Assembly: GCF_900129345.1 (NCBI RefSeq)
Contig: NZ_FQVK01000016.1
Coordinates: 1-64,000, forward strand
Reading direction: 5' to 3'
DNA from: Ruegeria intermedia
GTDB taxonomy: Bacteria; Pseudomonadota; Alphaproteobacteria; Rhodobacterales; Rhodobacteraceae
Length of the DNA stretch: 64,000 nt
Both the position numbers and the translations under genes were made by a program. Shown here piece by piece: positions 42,891 to 51,708 of the stretch. The first letter of the stretch is position 1. Every line of letters begins with the position of its first letter. The notes below the pieces were generated by a model that was not told the origin of the DNA, did not search any database, and saw nothing but the letters and a program-made list of their open reading frames with translations.

Positions 42891-44519
42891 ATGGCGACCC
42901 ACAACATCTATCAGCGCGATCTGGACAAGTGCCCGGCCAATTTCACGGCCCTGTCCCCGCTCAGCTATATCGAGCGGACGGCGGCCGTTTACCCGGACTA
43001 TCCGGCCGTGGTCTATGGCGACCGGCGCTATAGCTGGGCGCAGACCTATGCGCGTTGCCGCCGGTTGGCCAGCGCGTTGGCTGCGCGTGGGGTGGGCACG
43101 GGCGACACGGTGTCGATCATCGCCGCCAACATCCCCGAGATGTACGAGGCGCATTTCGGCGTGCCCATGGCGGGCGCGGTGCTGAACACCATCAACACAA
43201 GGCTGGACGCGCCAATCATCGCCTTCATCCTGAACCACGCCGAATCCAAGGTGCTGCTGGTCGATCCCGAGTTTTCGGGCGTGGTGAAGCAGGCGCTGGA
43301 GCAGGTGGATCACGACATTCTGGTGATCGACATCGAGGATCCCAGTTTCGACGGCGGTGAGAAACTGGGCGCGCTGACCTATGACGACCTGCTGGCCGAG
43401 GGCGACCCGGAATTCGACTGGTCTCTGCCTGCCGATGAATGGGACGCGATCACGCTGAACTATACCTCGGGCACCACGGGTAACCCCAAGGGGGTGGTCT
43501 ATCACCACCGTGGCGCGGCGCTGAACGCCACGTCGAACATTCTGACCTGGGGCATGCCGCAGCATTCGGTCTATCTGTGGACGCTGCCGATGTTCCATTG
43601 CAACGGCTGGTGTTTCCCCTGGACCATGGCCGCGAACGCGGGCACGTCCGTCTGCCTGCGCGCGGTGCGGGACGAGCCGATCTACAAGGCGTTCCGGGAT
43701 GAGAAGGTCACCCATTTCTGCGGCGCGCCCATCGTGCTGAACATGCTGGCCAACGCGCCTGATCACCTCAAGGATTTCGGTCACGAGATCAAGGTGATGA
43801 CAGCCGGCGCCCCGCCGCCTGCCGCGGTGATCGCCGCGATGGAGGGAATGGGCCTCGAGGTCACCCATGTCTATGGCCTGACCGAGACCTACGGGCCGTC
43901 GGTCGTGTGCGCCTGGAAGGACGAATGGAACGACAAGCCCGCCGAGGAACGCGCCGCGCTCAAGGTGCGGCAAGGGGTGAAATACGTTGCCTTGTCGGGG
44001 CTGATGGTGGCCGATCCGGAAACGCTCGAACCGGTGCCGGCCGATGGCGAGACCATGGGCGAGATCTTCATGCAGGGCAACATCGTGATGAAAGGGTATC
44101 TCAAGAACCCCGAGGCCACGCAGAAAGCGTTCCGCGGCGGCTGGTTCGCCTCGGGCGATCTGGGGGTGATGCATCCCGACGGCTACATCGCGCTGAAGGA
44201 CCGGTCCAAGGACATCATCATCTCGGGGGGCGAGAACATCTCGTCGGTCGAGGTCGAGGATATCCTCTACAAGCACCCCGCCGTGATGGAGGCCGCCGTG
44301 GTCGCGAAGCCGGACGAGAAGTGGGGTGAGACGCCCTGCGCCTTTGTCGAGTTGAAGCCGGGCGCCGATGCGACCGAGGCCGATCTGATCGCGTTCTGCC
44401 GCGACCACATGGCCCATTTCAAGGCACCCAAGACGGTGGTGTTCGGGCCGCTGCCCAAGACGTCCACGGGCAAGATCCAGAAATTCAAGCTTAGGGAACA
44501 GGCGCGGGCGCTGGGCTAG
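42891..44519 (+). CDS. Acyl-CoA synthetase (AMP-forming)
   Basis: A 542-residue ANL-superfamily ligase. ATP-binding loop YTSGTTGNPKGVVYHH, A5 motif YGLTETYGPS and A8 hinge SGDLGVMHPDGYIALKDRSK are present; the catalytic Lys is in PKTSTGKIQKFKL. It activates a carboxylic acid to its CoA thioester. Relatives act on short or branched acids, and in roseobacters some serve as 3-methylmercaptopropionate-CoA ligase (DmdB). The chain-length preference cannot be read here. It is divergent from tpa. Confidence 0.88.
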   Translation: MATHNIYQRDLDKCPANFTALSPLSYIERTAAVYPDYPAVVYGDRRYSWAQTYARCRRLASALAARGVGTGDTVSIIAANIPEMYEAHFGVPMAGAVLNTINTRLDAPIIAFILNHAESKVLLVDPEFSGVVKQALEQVDHDILVIDIEDPSFDGGEKLGALTYDDLLAEGDPEFDWSLPADEWDAITLNYTSGTTGNPKGVVYHHRGAALNATSNILTWGMPQHSVYLWTLPMFHCNGWCFPWTMAANAGTSVCLRAVRDEPIYKAFRDEKVTHFCGAPIVLNMLANAPDHLKDFGHEIKVMTAGAPPPAAVIAAMEGMGLEVTHVYGLTETYGPSVVCAWKDEWNDKPAEERAALKVRQGVKYVALSGLMVADPETLEPVPADGETMGEIFMQGNIVMKGYLKNPEATQKAFRGGWFASGDLGVMHPDGYIALKDRSKDIIISGGENISSVEVEDILYKHPAVMEAAVVAKPDEKWGETPCAFVELKPGADATEADLIAFCRDHMAHFKAPKTVVFGPLPKTSTGKIQKFKLREQARALG

Positions 44520-44857
44520 GCGCCCAGCCGGTCAAAGATCGACAGGTCCAGGTCCAGCATCTCGCCCATCCAGATCGCCCTGTCGCGGTGGTCGGGCAGG
44601 TGCTGGCCGGTTTCGGGATGGGTGAACACGGTCAGCCCCTGCCGGTTCAGCATCAGCCACGGGACCACCTTGTCGAAGGCATCTGCGGCAAAGCTCAATT
44701 GGCAACTCCAGCGCGGGTGGGGGCCGACATTGCGGCTGTGCATGTGGCCCATCTGGACGGGGAACAGGCGTGCAGCCTCTTCGCAGACACGGCGGGCGGT
44801 CTCCTGCGTTTCGGCGTTGAAATAGACATGGGCGTGATAGCCGGTGATCTGTGGCAT
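44516..44857 (-). CDS. DOPA 4,5-dioxygenase family protein
   Basis: A 113-residue protein. ITGYHAHVYFNAETQETARR with paired histidines, QMGHMHSRNVGPHPRWSCQL and VFTHPETGQHLPDHRDRAIW match the small DOPA 4,5-dioxygenase family, extradiol ring-cleaving iron enzymes. It is the last gene of the homogentisate cluster, 90 bases after maiA, and overlaps the acyl-CoA synthetase stop tail to tail by four bases. The in vivo substrate is unknown. Confidence 0.8.
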   Translation of the reverse strand: MPQITGYHAHVYFNAETQETARRVCEEAARLFPVQMGHMHSRNVGPHPRWSCQLSFAADAFDKVVPWLMLNRQGLTVFTHPETGQHLPDHRDRAIWMGEMLDLDLSIFDRLGA

Positions 44858-44947
44858 CGGGGGCCTCGTGCGGTGATTTCCGGCACGAGGCTAGGCCCGA
44901 TCGGCGCTGGTGCACAGACGCATCGGCACACAGACCCTGTGCGCGGC

Positions 44948-45586
44948 TCAGCCCGGCGCGTGGGCGTCCGGGTGGGCCGCTGCAAAGGCAGGGTGGTCGG
45001 CGCAGGCGGCTTCGACCGCCAGAATGCGCGGCATGTCCGACAGATCGACCTGCCAGCGCCGGGCGTTGTACATCTGCGGGATCAGGCAGAGATCGGCCAG
45101 CCCGGGCGCCGATCCCGTGCAATAGGGGGCTTGCTCGAACTCTTCCAGCATTGCCTCGAAGGCCAGCAGGCCGGGGCGGATGAAATGGCGCATCCAGTCG
45201 CCGGGCATGTCGCCCTTTCCGCCGCTCAGCTGCGTGGCGTGGCGGGCGACCTTCAGGTTGCAGACCGGGTGCAGATCCACCGCGATGGCATGGGCCAGCG
45301 CCTGCGCCCTGGCCCGCGCGACCGGCTCGTCCGGCAGCAGGTTCAGGCCCCGCGTCCGGTCGAGATAGTCGAGAACGGCCAGCGACTGGGTCAGTTGCAC
45401 GCCGTCGATCTCGAGCACGGGCACAAAGCCTTGCGGGTTGCGCGCCAGATGCGCGGGCGCGGTCTGCTCGCCCTTGACCAGATCGACCGTCTGCGCGCGA
45501 TAGGCGATCCTGGCCAGGTTCAGCGCGATGCGAACCCGGTAGCTGGCCGAGGACCGCCAATAGTCATACAGGACGACGTCGCTCAT
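44948..45586 (-). CDS. maiA: Maleylacetoacetate isomerase (zeta-class GST)
   Basis: A 212-residue GST-fold enzyme that isomerises 4-maleylacetoacetate to 4-fumarylacetoacetate with glutathione. The zeta motif SSASYRVRIALNL is present near residue 12, and NPQGFVPVLEIDG with the GSH-binding cis-Pro follows. It overlaps the DUF2783 gene by four bases (ATGA). It supplies the substrate of FahA in the same cluster. Confidence 0.92.
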   Translation of the reverse strand: MSDVVLYDYWRSSASYRVRIALNLARIAYRAQTVDLVKGEQTAPAHLARNPQGFVPVLEIDGVQLTQSLAVLDYLDRTRGLNLLPDEPVARARAQALAHAIAVDLHPVCNLKVARHATQLSGGKGDMPGDWMRHFIRPGLLAFEAMLEEFEQAPYCTGSAPGLADLCLIPQMYNARRWQVDLSDMPRILAVEAACADHPAFAAAHPDAHAPG

Positions 45587-45774
45587 CGGGCCTTGGCCGC
45601 GTCGATCGCCTGTTTCAGGATGGTCCGGTCGCCGATGTGATTGGCCAGCACCAGCACCAGCCGCGCATTCAGCGCATCGCTTTCGGCCTTGTCCAGACCG
45701 TCGTGCGCGGCCAGCAGATCGGCATAGAAATCATCCGCGCCGTCGATATTCGGGGTGAGGATCAGTTCATCCAT
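45583..45774 (-). CDS. DUF2783 family small protein
   Basis: A 63-residue protein, MDELILTPNIDGADDFYADL followed by a helical tail. It matches the DUF2783 family, typically next to flavin monooxygenases and homogentisate genes. It lies six bases after the FAD monooxygenase and overlaps maiA, so the three are translated together. A chaperone or small-subunit role for the monooxygenase is possible but untested. Confidence 0.8.
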   Translation of the reverse strand: MDELILTPNIDGADDFYADLLAAHDGLDKAESDALNARLVLVLANHIGDRTILKQAIDAAKAR

Positions 45775-45779
45775 TGTGC

Positions 45780-47390
45780 CTACTCCTTGCCGATGGCCCG
45801 GCGGATCGCATGCCGGAACGCGTTGTCTTCATAGCTGTCGCGTCGTGCCGCCACATGCTGGTCGGGCCGGATCAGATAGACCGCACCTTCCGCGTCACCC
45901 AGATACCGCCGCTTCAGCGCCAGCGTGCGGTCGTCCTTGACCGACAGCGCCAGCCGCTCGACCGTCACGCCCTCTTCCTCGATCCTGTCGGGGGCGTCGG
46001 CATCGATGGTCAGCAGGGTGAACTTGCCCGCCAGCTTGGGCAACAGGAATTCGTCCCCCAGCGGCGCATCGGGGCAGGGCGATCCGGGGCGTGTTTCGGC
46101 CGGGCCATCCAGCGCATCCGCCGAATTCAGCGGCGAGCCGTCATAGGTGCAGGGCACGCTCAACCGCCCGGAATTCACCAGCGGGCGGGCGAACTCGTAA
46201 TGTTCGCTCAGGTCCAGAACCGCGTCGCGCAGGATGCGTGACATTTCCGATTTCGGCGTGATGAAATCGGTCGAGCGTGTCGAGTTCAGGATGTTCTCGT
46301 CCGCGCCATGGATGCGCTCGACATCATAGCTGTCCAGCAGGCTGTCGGGCGCGGTACCGTCCAGGACCATCTTCAGCTTCCAGCACAGGTTGTCGGTGTC
46401 CTGCAGGCCCGAATTGGCCCCGCGCGCGCCGAAGGGGCTGACCTGATGGGCGCTGTCGCCGGCAAACAGGACGCGGCCGTGGCGGAATTTCTCCATCCGG
46501 CGGCACTGGAAGGTATAGATGCTGACCCATTCCAGCTCGAACTGGACATCCTCGCCCAGCATCGCCTTGAGGCGCGGGATCACGTTTTCAGGGCGCTTTT
46601 CCCGTTCCTTGTCGATGTCCCAGCCCAGTTGCAGGTCGATGCGCCAGACATTGTCGGGCTGTTTGTGCAGCAGGGCGGACTGGCCGCGATTGAAGGGCGG
46701 GTCGAACCAGAACCAGCGCTCGGACGGGAAATCGGCCTCCATGATCACGTCGGCGATCAGGAAGTTGTCCTCGAACACGCGGCCCACGAAATCCAGCCCC
46801 AGCATCCGGCGGGTGGGCGAATTGGCCCCGTCGCAGGCGATCAGCCAGTCGGCCTCGACGGTGTACGACCCCTCGGGCGTTTCAACCTCGAGCTTGACGT
46901 GGTCGTCATGGGTGCCGATCGCCTCGACCTTGTTGCGGCCACGGATCTCGATCGGCGCCCCTTGGGCCTGCAACGCGCGGACCCGTTCGACCATGAACAG
47001 CTCAAAGTAGTATTGCTGAAGGTTGATGAAAGCCGGATGGGCATAGCCCTCATCGGGCTGAAGGTTGAATTCATAGACCTTGCGGTCGTCGAAGAACACT
47101 TTGCCCGTGTTCCACTGCACGCCCTTGTCCACCATCGGCCGGGCACATCCCAGCCGGTCGGCGATTTCCAGCGTGCGCTGGGCGAAACAGATGGCGCGGC
47201 TGCCGAAACTGACCTTGTCGTTGTCGTCCAGCACCACCACCTCGACGCCCTGCTGGGCCAGGTCGATGGCGGCGGCCAGCCCGACCGGGCCCGCGCCGAT
47301 CACGATCACCTGATGCCGCACCGGGGCGGGGGCATCCTGATCGGGGCTGCGGGCATAGGCATAGAGCGGCTGTTCAAAAATCTTGTTCAT
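45780..47390 (-). CDS. FAD-dependent aromatic-ring monooxygenase (class A)
   Basis: A 536-residue flavoprotein with all three group-A fingerprints: VIVIGAGPVGLAAAIDLAQQ, DWLIACDGANSPTRRML and RVLFAGDSAHQVSPFGARGA. The C-terminal ~120 residues resemble the thioredoxin-like domain of phenol hydroxylase relatives. It lies inside the homogentisate operon. It may therefore hydroxylate a phenolic acid to homogentisate (for example 3-hydroxyphenylacetate), but the substrate is not shown by the sequence. Start at 47390 has GGAGAG upstream. Confidence 0.85.
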   Translation of the reverse strand: MNKIFEQPLYAYARSPDQDAPAPVRHQVIVIGAGPVGLAAAIDLAQQGVEVVVLDDNDKVSFGSRAICFAQRTLEIADRLGCARPMVDKGVQWNTGKVFFDDRKVYEFNLQPDEGYAHPAFINLQQYYFELFMVERVRALQAQGAPIEIRGRNKVEAIGTHDDHVKLEVETPEGSYTVEADWLIACDGANSPTRRMLGLDFVGRVFEDNFLIADVIMEADFPSERWFWFDPPFNRGQSALLHKQPDNVWRIDLQLGWDIDKEREKRPENVIPRLKAMLGEDVQFELEWVSIYTFQCRRMEKFRHGRVLFAGDSAHQVSPFGARGANSGLQDTDNLCWKLKMVLDGTAPDSLLDSYDVERIHGADENILNSTRSTDFITPKSEMSRILRDAVLDLSEHYEFARPLVNSGRLSVPCTYDGSPLNSADALDGPAETRPGSPCPDAPLGDEFLLPKLAGKFTLLTIDADAPDRIEEEGVTVERLALSVKDDRTLALKRRYLGDAEGAVYLIRPDQHVAARRDSYEDNAFRHAIRRAIGKE

Positions 47391-47524
47391 GGGCTCTCTC
47401 CCCAAGTTCCGTGCGCCGGGCGCACATTCCCTGCCCACCGGCGCGGGGCGCCGATGGCTCTCCTCCATGGTCGCATCGTTTTCAGGCCGGCAACACGATC
47501 TGGATCAAGTCGCCGGGCCGTTTC

Positions 47525-48475
47525 TCAGCCCTGCAGGGCCTCCCACATCTCCAGATCGCGCTGGGCGGTCCAGATGCGCGGGGTGTCGATGCCGCGCGCC
47601 TCGTCATAGGCGCGGGCCACGTTGAAGGGCAGGCAGTGTTCATAGATGGCGTAGTCCGAGAATTTCGGATCGCACTCCGCACGCACCGCGTCCCAGGCCT
47701 CTTTCAGGCTGCCGCCGCGCGCCGCCACCTTGGCCGCCGGGCGATAGGTGCTTTCGACGAAATCGCGGGTGTTCTCGATGGCTGCGTTCACCATTTCCTT
47801 GCCGACAAGCGCATCGCCGCGCCCCGGCGCGATGGCATCCACGTCGAACCACTGGATCTGATCCAGCGTGTCGCCCCAGTCGCTGAAATGCCCGTCGCCG
47901 CAATAGCAGGCCGAGTGATATTCGACGATGTCGCCGGTGAACATCACGTTCTGGTCGGGCACGTGGATGACGATGTCACCGGCGGTATGCGCCCGACCCA
48001 GATGCATCAGATCGACCCGGCGGTTGCCCAGATAGACCGTCATCGTGTCGTTGAAGGTGGTGGTGGGCCAGGTCAGGCCGGGGATGCTCTCGTGCCCTTC
48101 GAACAGGCGCGGAAAGCGCTGGAACTCGCTGTCCCAGTCCTCTTTCCCGCGTTCGACGACCATGGCGCGGGCCATGTCCGACATGATGATCTGCTGCGCA
48201 CCGAAGGCGCTGGCGCCCAGTACCCGGACCGCGTGGTAATGGGTCAGCGCCACATGGGTGATCGGCTTGTCGGTCACCGACCGGATGCAGTCGATCACCT
48301 TCTGCGCCAGGCGCGGCGTGGCCTGGGCCTCGACCACCATCACGCTGTCATCGCCGATGATCACGCCCGAGTTCGGGTCGCCTTCGGCGGTGAAGGCATA
48401 CAGCCCTTCGCCCACTTCGGTGAACGAGATCTTCTTTTCGGTCATGTCCCCCTGGGACGCGAATGCCTTGGCCAT
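47525..48475 (-). CDS. Metallo-beta-lactamase-fold hydrolase
   Basis: A 316-residue MBL-fold protein. The metal motif appears as LTHYHAVRVLG, a variant of HxHxDH in which the usual Asp-His is replaced. Other ligands can be placed in GRAHTAGDIVIHVPD and MFTGDIVEY. Start at 48475 has AAGGAG. It is between fahA and the FAD monooxygenase. It may hydrolyse a lactone or thioester made in the pathway; the altered motif suggests a changed or single metal site. Confidence 0.8.
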   Translation of the reverse strand: MAKAFASQGDMTEKKISFTEVGEGLYAFTAEGDPNSGVIIGDDSVMVVEAQATPRLAQKVIDCIRSVTDKPITHVALTHYHAVRVLGASAFGAQQIIMSDMARAMVVERGKEDWDSEFQRFPRLFEGHESIPGLTWPTTTFNDTMTVYLGNRRVDLMHLGRAHTAGDIVIHVPDQNVMFTGDIVEYHSACYCGDGHFSDWGDTLDQIQWFDVDAIAPGRGDALVGKEMVNAAIENTRDFVESTYRPAAKVAARGGSLKEAWDAVRAECDPKFSDYAIYEHCLPFNVARAYDEARGIDTPRIWTAQRDLEMWEALQG

Positions 48476-48485
48476 GTGGCGCTCC

Positions 48486-49742
48486 TTATCGTGCGTATGG
48501 GTCTTCAAGGGCGGGCAGCACCGTGCCGGTGCAGTCGCCGAAACCGATCGTGTAGCCGTCGCCCCGGGCGGCGCCCTTCAGGGTCAGCGTGTCGCCGTCC
48601 TCGATGAAGCTGCGGGTTTCGCCGGTGTCCAGCGTGATCGGCTCCTTGCCGCCCCAACTGAGTTCCAGAAGCGAGCCGCGGCTGTCCTTCGTCGGCCCCG
48701 AGATCGTGCCCGAACCCAACAGATCGCCCACGTTCATCGGGCAACCCGAGGTGGTGTGATGCGCCAGTTGCTGCGCCGAGGAATAATACATTTCCTTGTA
48801 ATTGGTGCGGGCGATTGTGGTCGCCGGTTTGCCTTCGGGCGCCATCGTCACCTCAAGGTCGATGTCGTAGAGCATCGGGCCGCAATCCTTGAGGTGATCC
48901 AGCAGTTCGACCTCACGCGCGGGCGTGTCGCAGCGGAACGGGTCCAGCGCGGCCTTGGTCACGATCCAGGGCGAAATCGAGGTGGCGGTGGCCTTGGCCT
49001 GGAACGGGCCCAGCGGCTGGTATTCCCAGGCCTGGATGTCGCGCGCCGACCAGTCGTTCAGCAGGACATAGCCAAAGATGTGATCGTCGGCCTCCTGCAC
49101 GGTGATCGGGCCGTCGGACGGGGTGCCGACGATGGCGCCCATCTCTAGCTCGATGTCGAAACGGCGGCTGGGCAGGAAGGCCGGGCGGTCGTGGTCGGGC
49201 GATTTCAACTGCCCCCATGGGCGGCGGATATCGGTGCCCGAAACCACCACCGACGAGGCCCGTCCGTTGTAGCCGATGGGAATGTGCAGCCAGTTGGGCG
49301 GCAGCGCGTTTTCCGGGCCGCGGAACATGGTGCCCACATTGGTGGCGTGGTGCTTGCCCGCGTAGAAATCGGTGTATTCGCTGACGGCAAAGGGCATGTG
49401 CAGTTGGGCCTCGGCCTGCGGAACCAGCAGCGGTTCGACCTTGTCCTGTTCTTTCGACCCTTTCGCCAGCAGGGCGGTCAGCCGCTCGCGCAGCGCGGCC
49501 CAGACCGCCGGTCCCTGCTCCATCAGCGGGTTCCAGAAGGGTAGGTCGAACAGCGGCTCGTCACCCAGCGTGATCAGCCCTTCGGCCTCGGCGGCGGACA
49601 CGTCAAGGATCATGTCCCCGATGGCCACGCCGCAGCGCGGCTCGGTGCCTTCGGTCGAAAAGACGCCATAGGGCAGGTTGTTCAGCGGAAACGGGTGGTT
49701 CGCGTCATTGGCCGAGGCCACCCAGGATTTCATCAAAGGCAT
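48486..49742 (-). CDS. fahA: Fumarylacetoacetase
   Basis: A 418-residue enzyme that splits 4-fumarylacetoacetate into fumarate and acetoacetate, the last step of tyrosine/homogentisate catabolism. Conserved FAH elements are FAVSEYTDFYAGKHHATNVG, the metal Glu residues in FDIELEMGAIVG and the NDWSARDIQAWEY loop. Family length is normal. It lies ten bases upstream of the MBL gene and downstream of hmgA. Confidence 0.96.
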   Translation of the reverse strand: MPLMKSWVASANDANHPFPLNNLPYGVFSTEGTEPRCGVAIGDMILDVSAAEAEGLITLGDEPLFDLPFWNPLMEQGPAVWAALRERLTALLAKGSKEQDKVEPLLVPQAEAQLHMPFAVSEYTDFYAGKHHATNVGTMFRGPENALPPNWLHIPIGYNGRASSVVVSGTDIRRPWGQLKSPDHDRPAFLPSRRFDIELEMGAIVGTPSDGPITVQEADDHIFGYVLLNDWSARDIQAWEYQPLGPFQAKATATSISPWIVTKAALDPFRCDTPAREVELLDHLKDCGPMLYDIDLEVTMAPEGKPATTIARTNYKEMYYSSAQQLAHHTTSGCPMNVGDLLGSGTISGPTKDSRGSLLELSWGGKEPITLDTGETRSFIEDGDTLTLKGAARGDGYTIGFGDCTGTVLPALEDPYAR

Positions 49743-49784
49743 TGCGTTTCCTTGTGCGGTGCGGTGGCCGTGGGGCCACCGGTG

Positions 49785-51140
49785 TCATTTCTTGCCGGGC
49801 GTGCCGTCGAATTTCTTCTCCAGATCCGTCCAGCAATCGATGTAGTCATCCTGCAGCGGCGCCTCGTTCGCGGCAAAGGCGGTCAGGTGCTGCGGGAAGC
49901 GGGTCTCGAACATGAAGGACATGGTGTTGTCCAACTTGTCCGGCCCCAGATTGGCGTTGGACGCCTTTTCAAAGGCTTCCTTGTCGGGGCCATGCGGGAT
50001 CATCATGTTGTGCAGGCTCATGCCGCCCGGCACGAAGCCCTGCGGCTTGGCGTCATACTGGCCGTAGATGTTGCCCATCAACTCGGACATGATGTTCTTG
50101 TGGTACCACGGCGGGCGGAACGTGTCCTCCATCACCATCCAGCGTTCGCGGAACAGGACGAAGTCGATATTGGCCGTGCCCGGCACGCCCGAAGGCGCGG
50201 TCAGCACGGTAAAGATCGACGGATCGGGGTGGTCGAACAGGATCGCCCCGACCGGGCAATAGGTGCGCAGGTCGTATTTGTAGGGCGCGTAGTTGCCGTG
50301 CCAGGCCACCACGTCCAGCGGGCTGTGACCGATCTTGGTGGTGTGGAACTGGCCGCACCACTTGATCGTCACGGTCGAGGGCACCTCGCGATCCTCGAAC
50401 GCGGCCACGGGCGCCTTGAAGTCGCGCGGGTTGGCCATGCAGTTGGCGCCGATCGGGCCACGGCCCGGCAGCTCGAATTTCTGGCCGTAGTTCTCGCAGA
50501 CGAAACCACGACAGGGGCCTTCCAGCACCTCGACGCGGTAGACTAGCCCGCGCGGGATGATGGCGATCTCCTTGGGTTCCAGGTCGATGATGCCCAACTC
50601 GGTCGCAAAGCGCAGGCGGCCTTCCTGCGGCACCACCAGAAGCTCGGAATCGGCCGAGAAGAAATAGTCATCCACCATCGATTCGGTGACCAGATAGATG
50701 TGGCTGGCCATGCCGACCTGGGTGTTCACGTCCCCGGCGGTGGTCATGGTGCGCATGCCGGTCAGCCAGGTCAGCGGTTGGTCGGAATGGGGCACCGCGT
50801 CCCAGCGGTACTGGCCCAGGCTGATCACGTCCGGATCGACATTCGGGGCGCTTTTCCAATAGGGCAGGTCGATCTTTTCATAACGGTGCGAATGCTTGAC
50901 CGAGGGCCGGATGCGATAGCACCAGGTGCGCTCGGGCGGGTTGGCGGTGAAGGCGGTGCCGCTGAGCTGTTCGCCGTAAAGGCCATAGTTGCATTTCTGC
51001 GGGCTGTTCATGCCCTGCGGCAGCGCGCCGGGCAGCGCTTCGGTTTCAAAGTCATTGCCAAAGCCGGGCATATAGCCTGCGTGGGTGCCAACGGGCGTGC
51101 TGGCTTGGGTCAGAGCGTGCGGGTCAGTCGGACGATTCAT
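49785..51140 (-). CDS. hmgA: Homogentisate 1,2-dioxygenase
   Basis: A 451-residue Fe(II) dioxygenase opening homogentisate to 4-maleylacetoacetate. Iron ligands are in [16 protein letters not shown] (His, Glu) and [12 protein letters not shown] (His). [19 protein letters not shown] is the family start. GGAGGAACCCCG precedes the ATG at 51140; the longer frame to 51203 overlaps the operator and is not used. It is the first gene of the minus-strand cluster and is divergent from a MarR regulator. Confidence 0.97.
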   Translation of the reverse strand: MNRPTDPHALTQASTPVGTHAGYMPGFGNDFETEALPGALPQGMNSPQKCNYGLYGEQLSGTAFTANPPERTWCYRIRPSVKHSHRYEKIDLPYWKSAPNVDPDVISLGQYRWDAVPHSDQPLTWLTGMRTMTTAGDVNTQVGMASHIYLVTESMVDDYFFSADSELLVVPQEGRLRFATELGIIDLEPKEIAIIPRGLVYRVEVLEGPCRGFVCENYGQKFELPGRGPIGANCMANPRDFKAPVAAFEDREVPSTVTIKWCGQFHTTKIGHSPLDVVAWHGNYAPYKYDLRTYCPVGAILFDHPDPSIFTVLTAPSGVPGTANIDFVLFRERWMVMEDTFRPPWYHKNIMSELMGNIYGQYDAKPQGFVPGGMSLHNMMIPHGPDKEAFEKASNANLGPDKLDNTMSFMFETRFPQHLTAFAANEAPLQDDYIDCWTDLEKKFDGTPGKK

Positions 51141-51172
51141 CGGGGTTCCTCCGTTTGCTGCTTGTCGGATAA

Positions 51173-51190
51173 TAGTTGATTTTGTAACTA
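51173..51190. promoter_or_regulatory. Dyad between hmgA and the MarR gene
   Basis: TAGTT-N8-AACTA, with a second overlapping GTTG / CAAC pair, lies in the 56-base divergent region. It sits immediately upstream of the MarR start, as expected for an operator controlling both directions. Confidence 0.5.
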
Positions 51191-51196
51191 ACAACC

Positions 51197-51649
51197 ATGA
51201 CACAGCCAGATTCCGCCGAAAAAGATGACTTCGACCTGCGAAATTTCCTGCCCTTCCTGCTCAACCAGGCGGCCGAGGAAAGCTCGTTGGATTTTCAGAA
51301 GGTCTACAAGAACCGCTATGGGATGCTGCGTACCGAATGGCGCGTTCTGTTCCACCTGGGCAATTACGGAGAGATGACCGCCAAGCAGATCGGGGAACGT
51401 GCCAAGATGCACAAGACCAAGATCAGCCGCGCGGTGCACAAGCTGGAACAGCGCCGATACCTGCGGCGCACCCGCGACGAAAACGACCGCCGGATGGAGC
51501 GGCTGACCCTGACCCCCGCCGGTCTGACGGTGTACCGCGAATTGCGTGACATCGCCCGCGACTATGACGCCCGGCTGGCGGGCATGTTCACCACGGGCGA
51601 GGCGGCGCTGTTGCGGATGATGCTGCGGCGGCTGGCCGGAATGGACTGA
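51197..51649 (+). CDS. MarR-family transcriptional regulator
   Basis: A 150-residue regulator with the MarR winged helix: [36 protein letters not shown] and [19 protein letters not shown] (wing). Divergent from hmgA, it is the probable repressor of the homogentisate operon, responding to homogentisate or a related phenolic acid. That assignment rests on position. Confidence 0.9.
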   Translation: MTQPDSAEKDDFDLRNFLPFLLNQAAEESSLDFQKVYKNRYGMLRTEWRVLFHLGNYGEMTAKQIGERAKMHKTKISRAVHKLEQRRYLRRTRDENDRRMERLTLTPAGLTVYRELRDIARDYDARLAGMFTTGEAALLRMMLRRLAGMD

Positions 51650-51708
51650 CCTCTGGTAATCTGGCCTCGCAACCCCCAAGTGGGTTGCAGACCAGACGGA
51701 GCCCCAAG

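Noticed and set aside
42891-44519. Firm assignment as DmdB (MMPA-CoA ligase)
   Set aside because: No dmdA, dmdC or dmdD lies nearby and the substrate pocket cannot be judged by eye, so it is left as an acyl-CoA synthetase.
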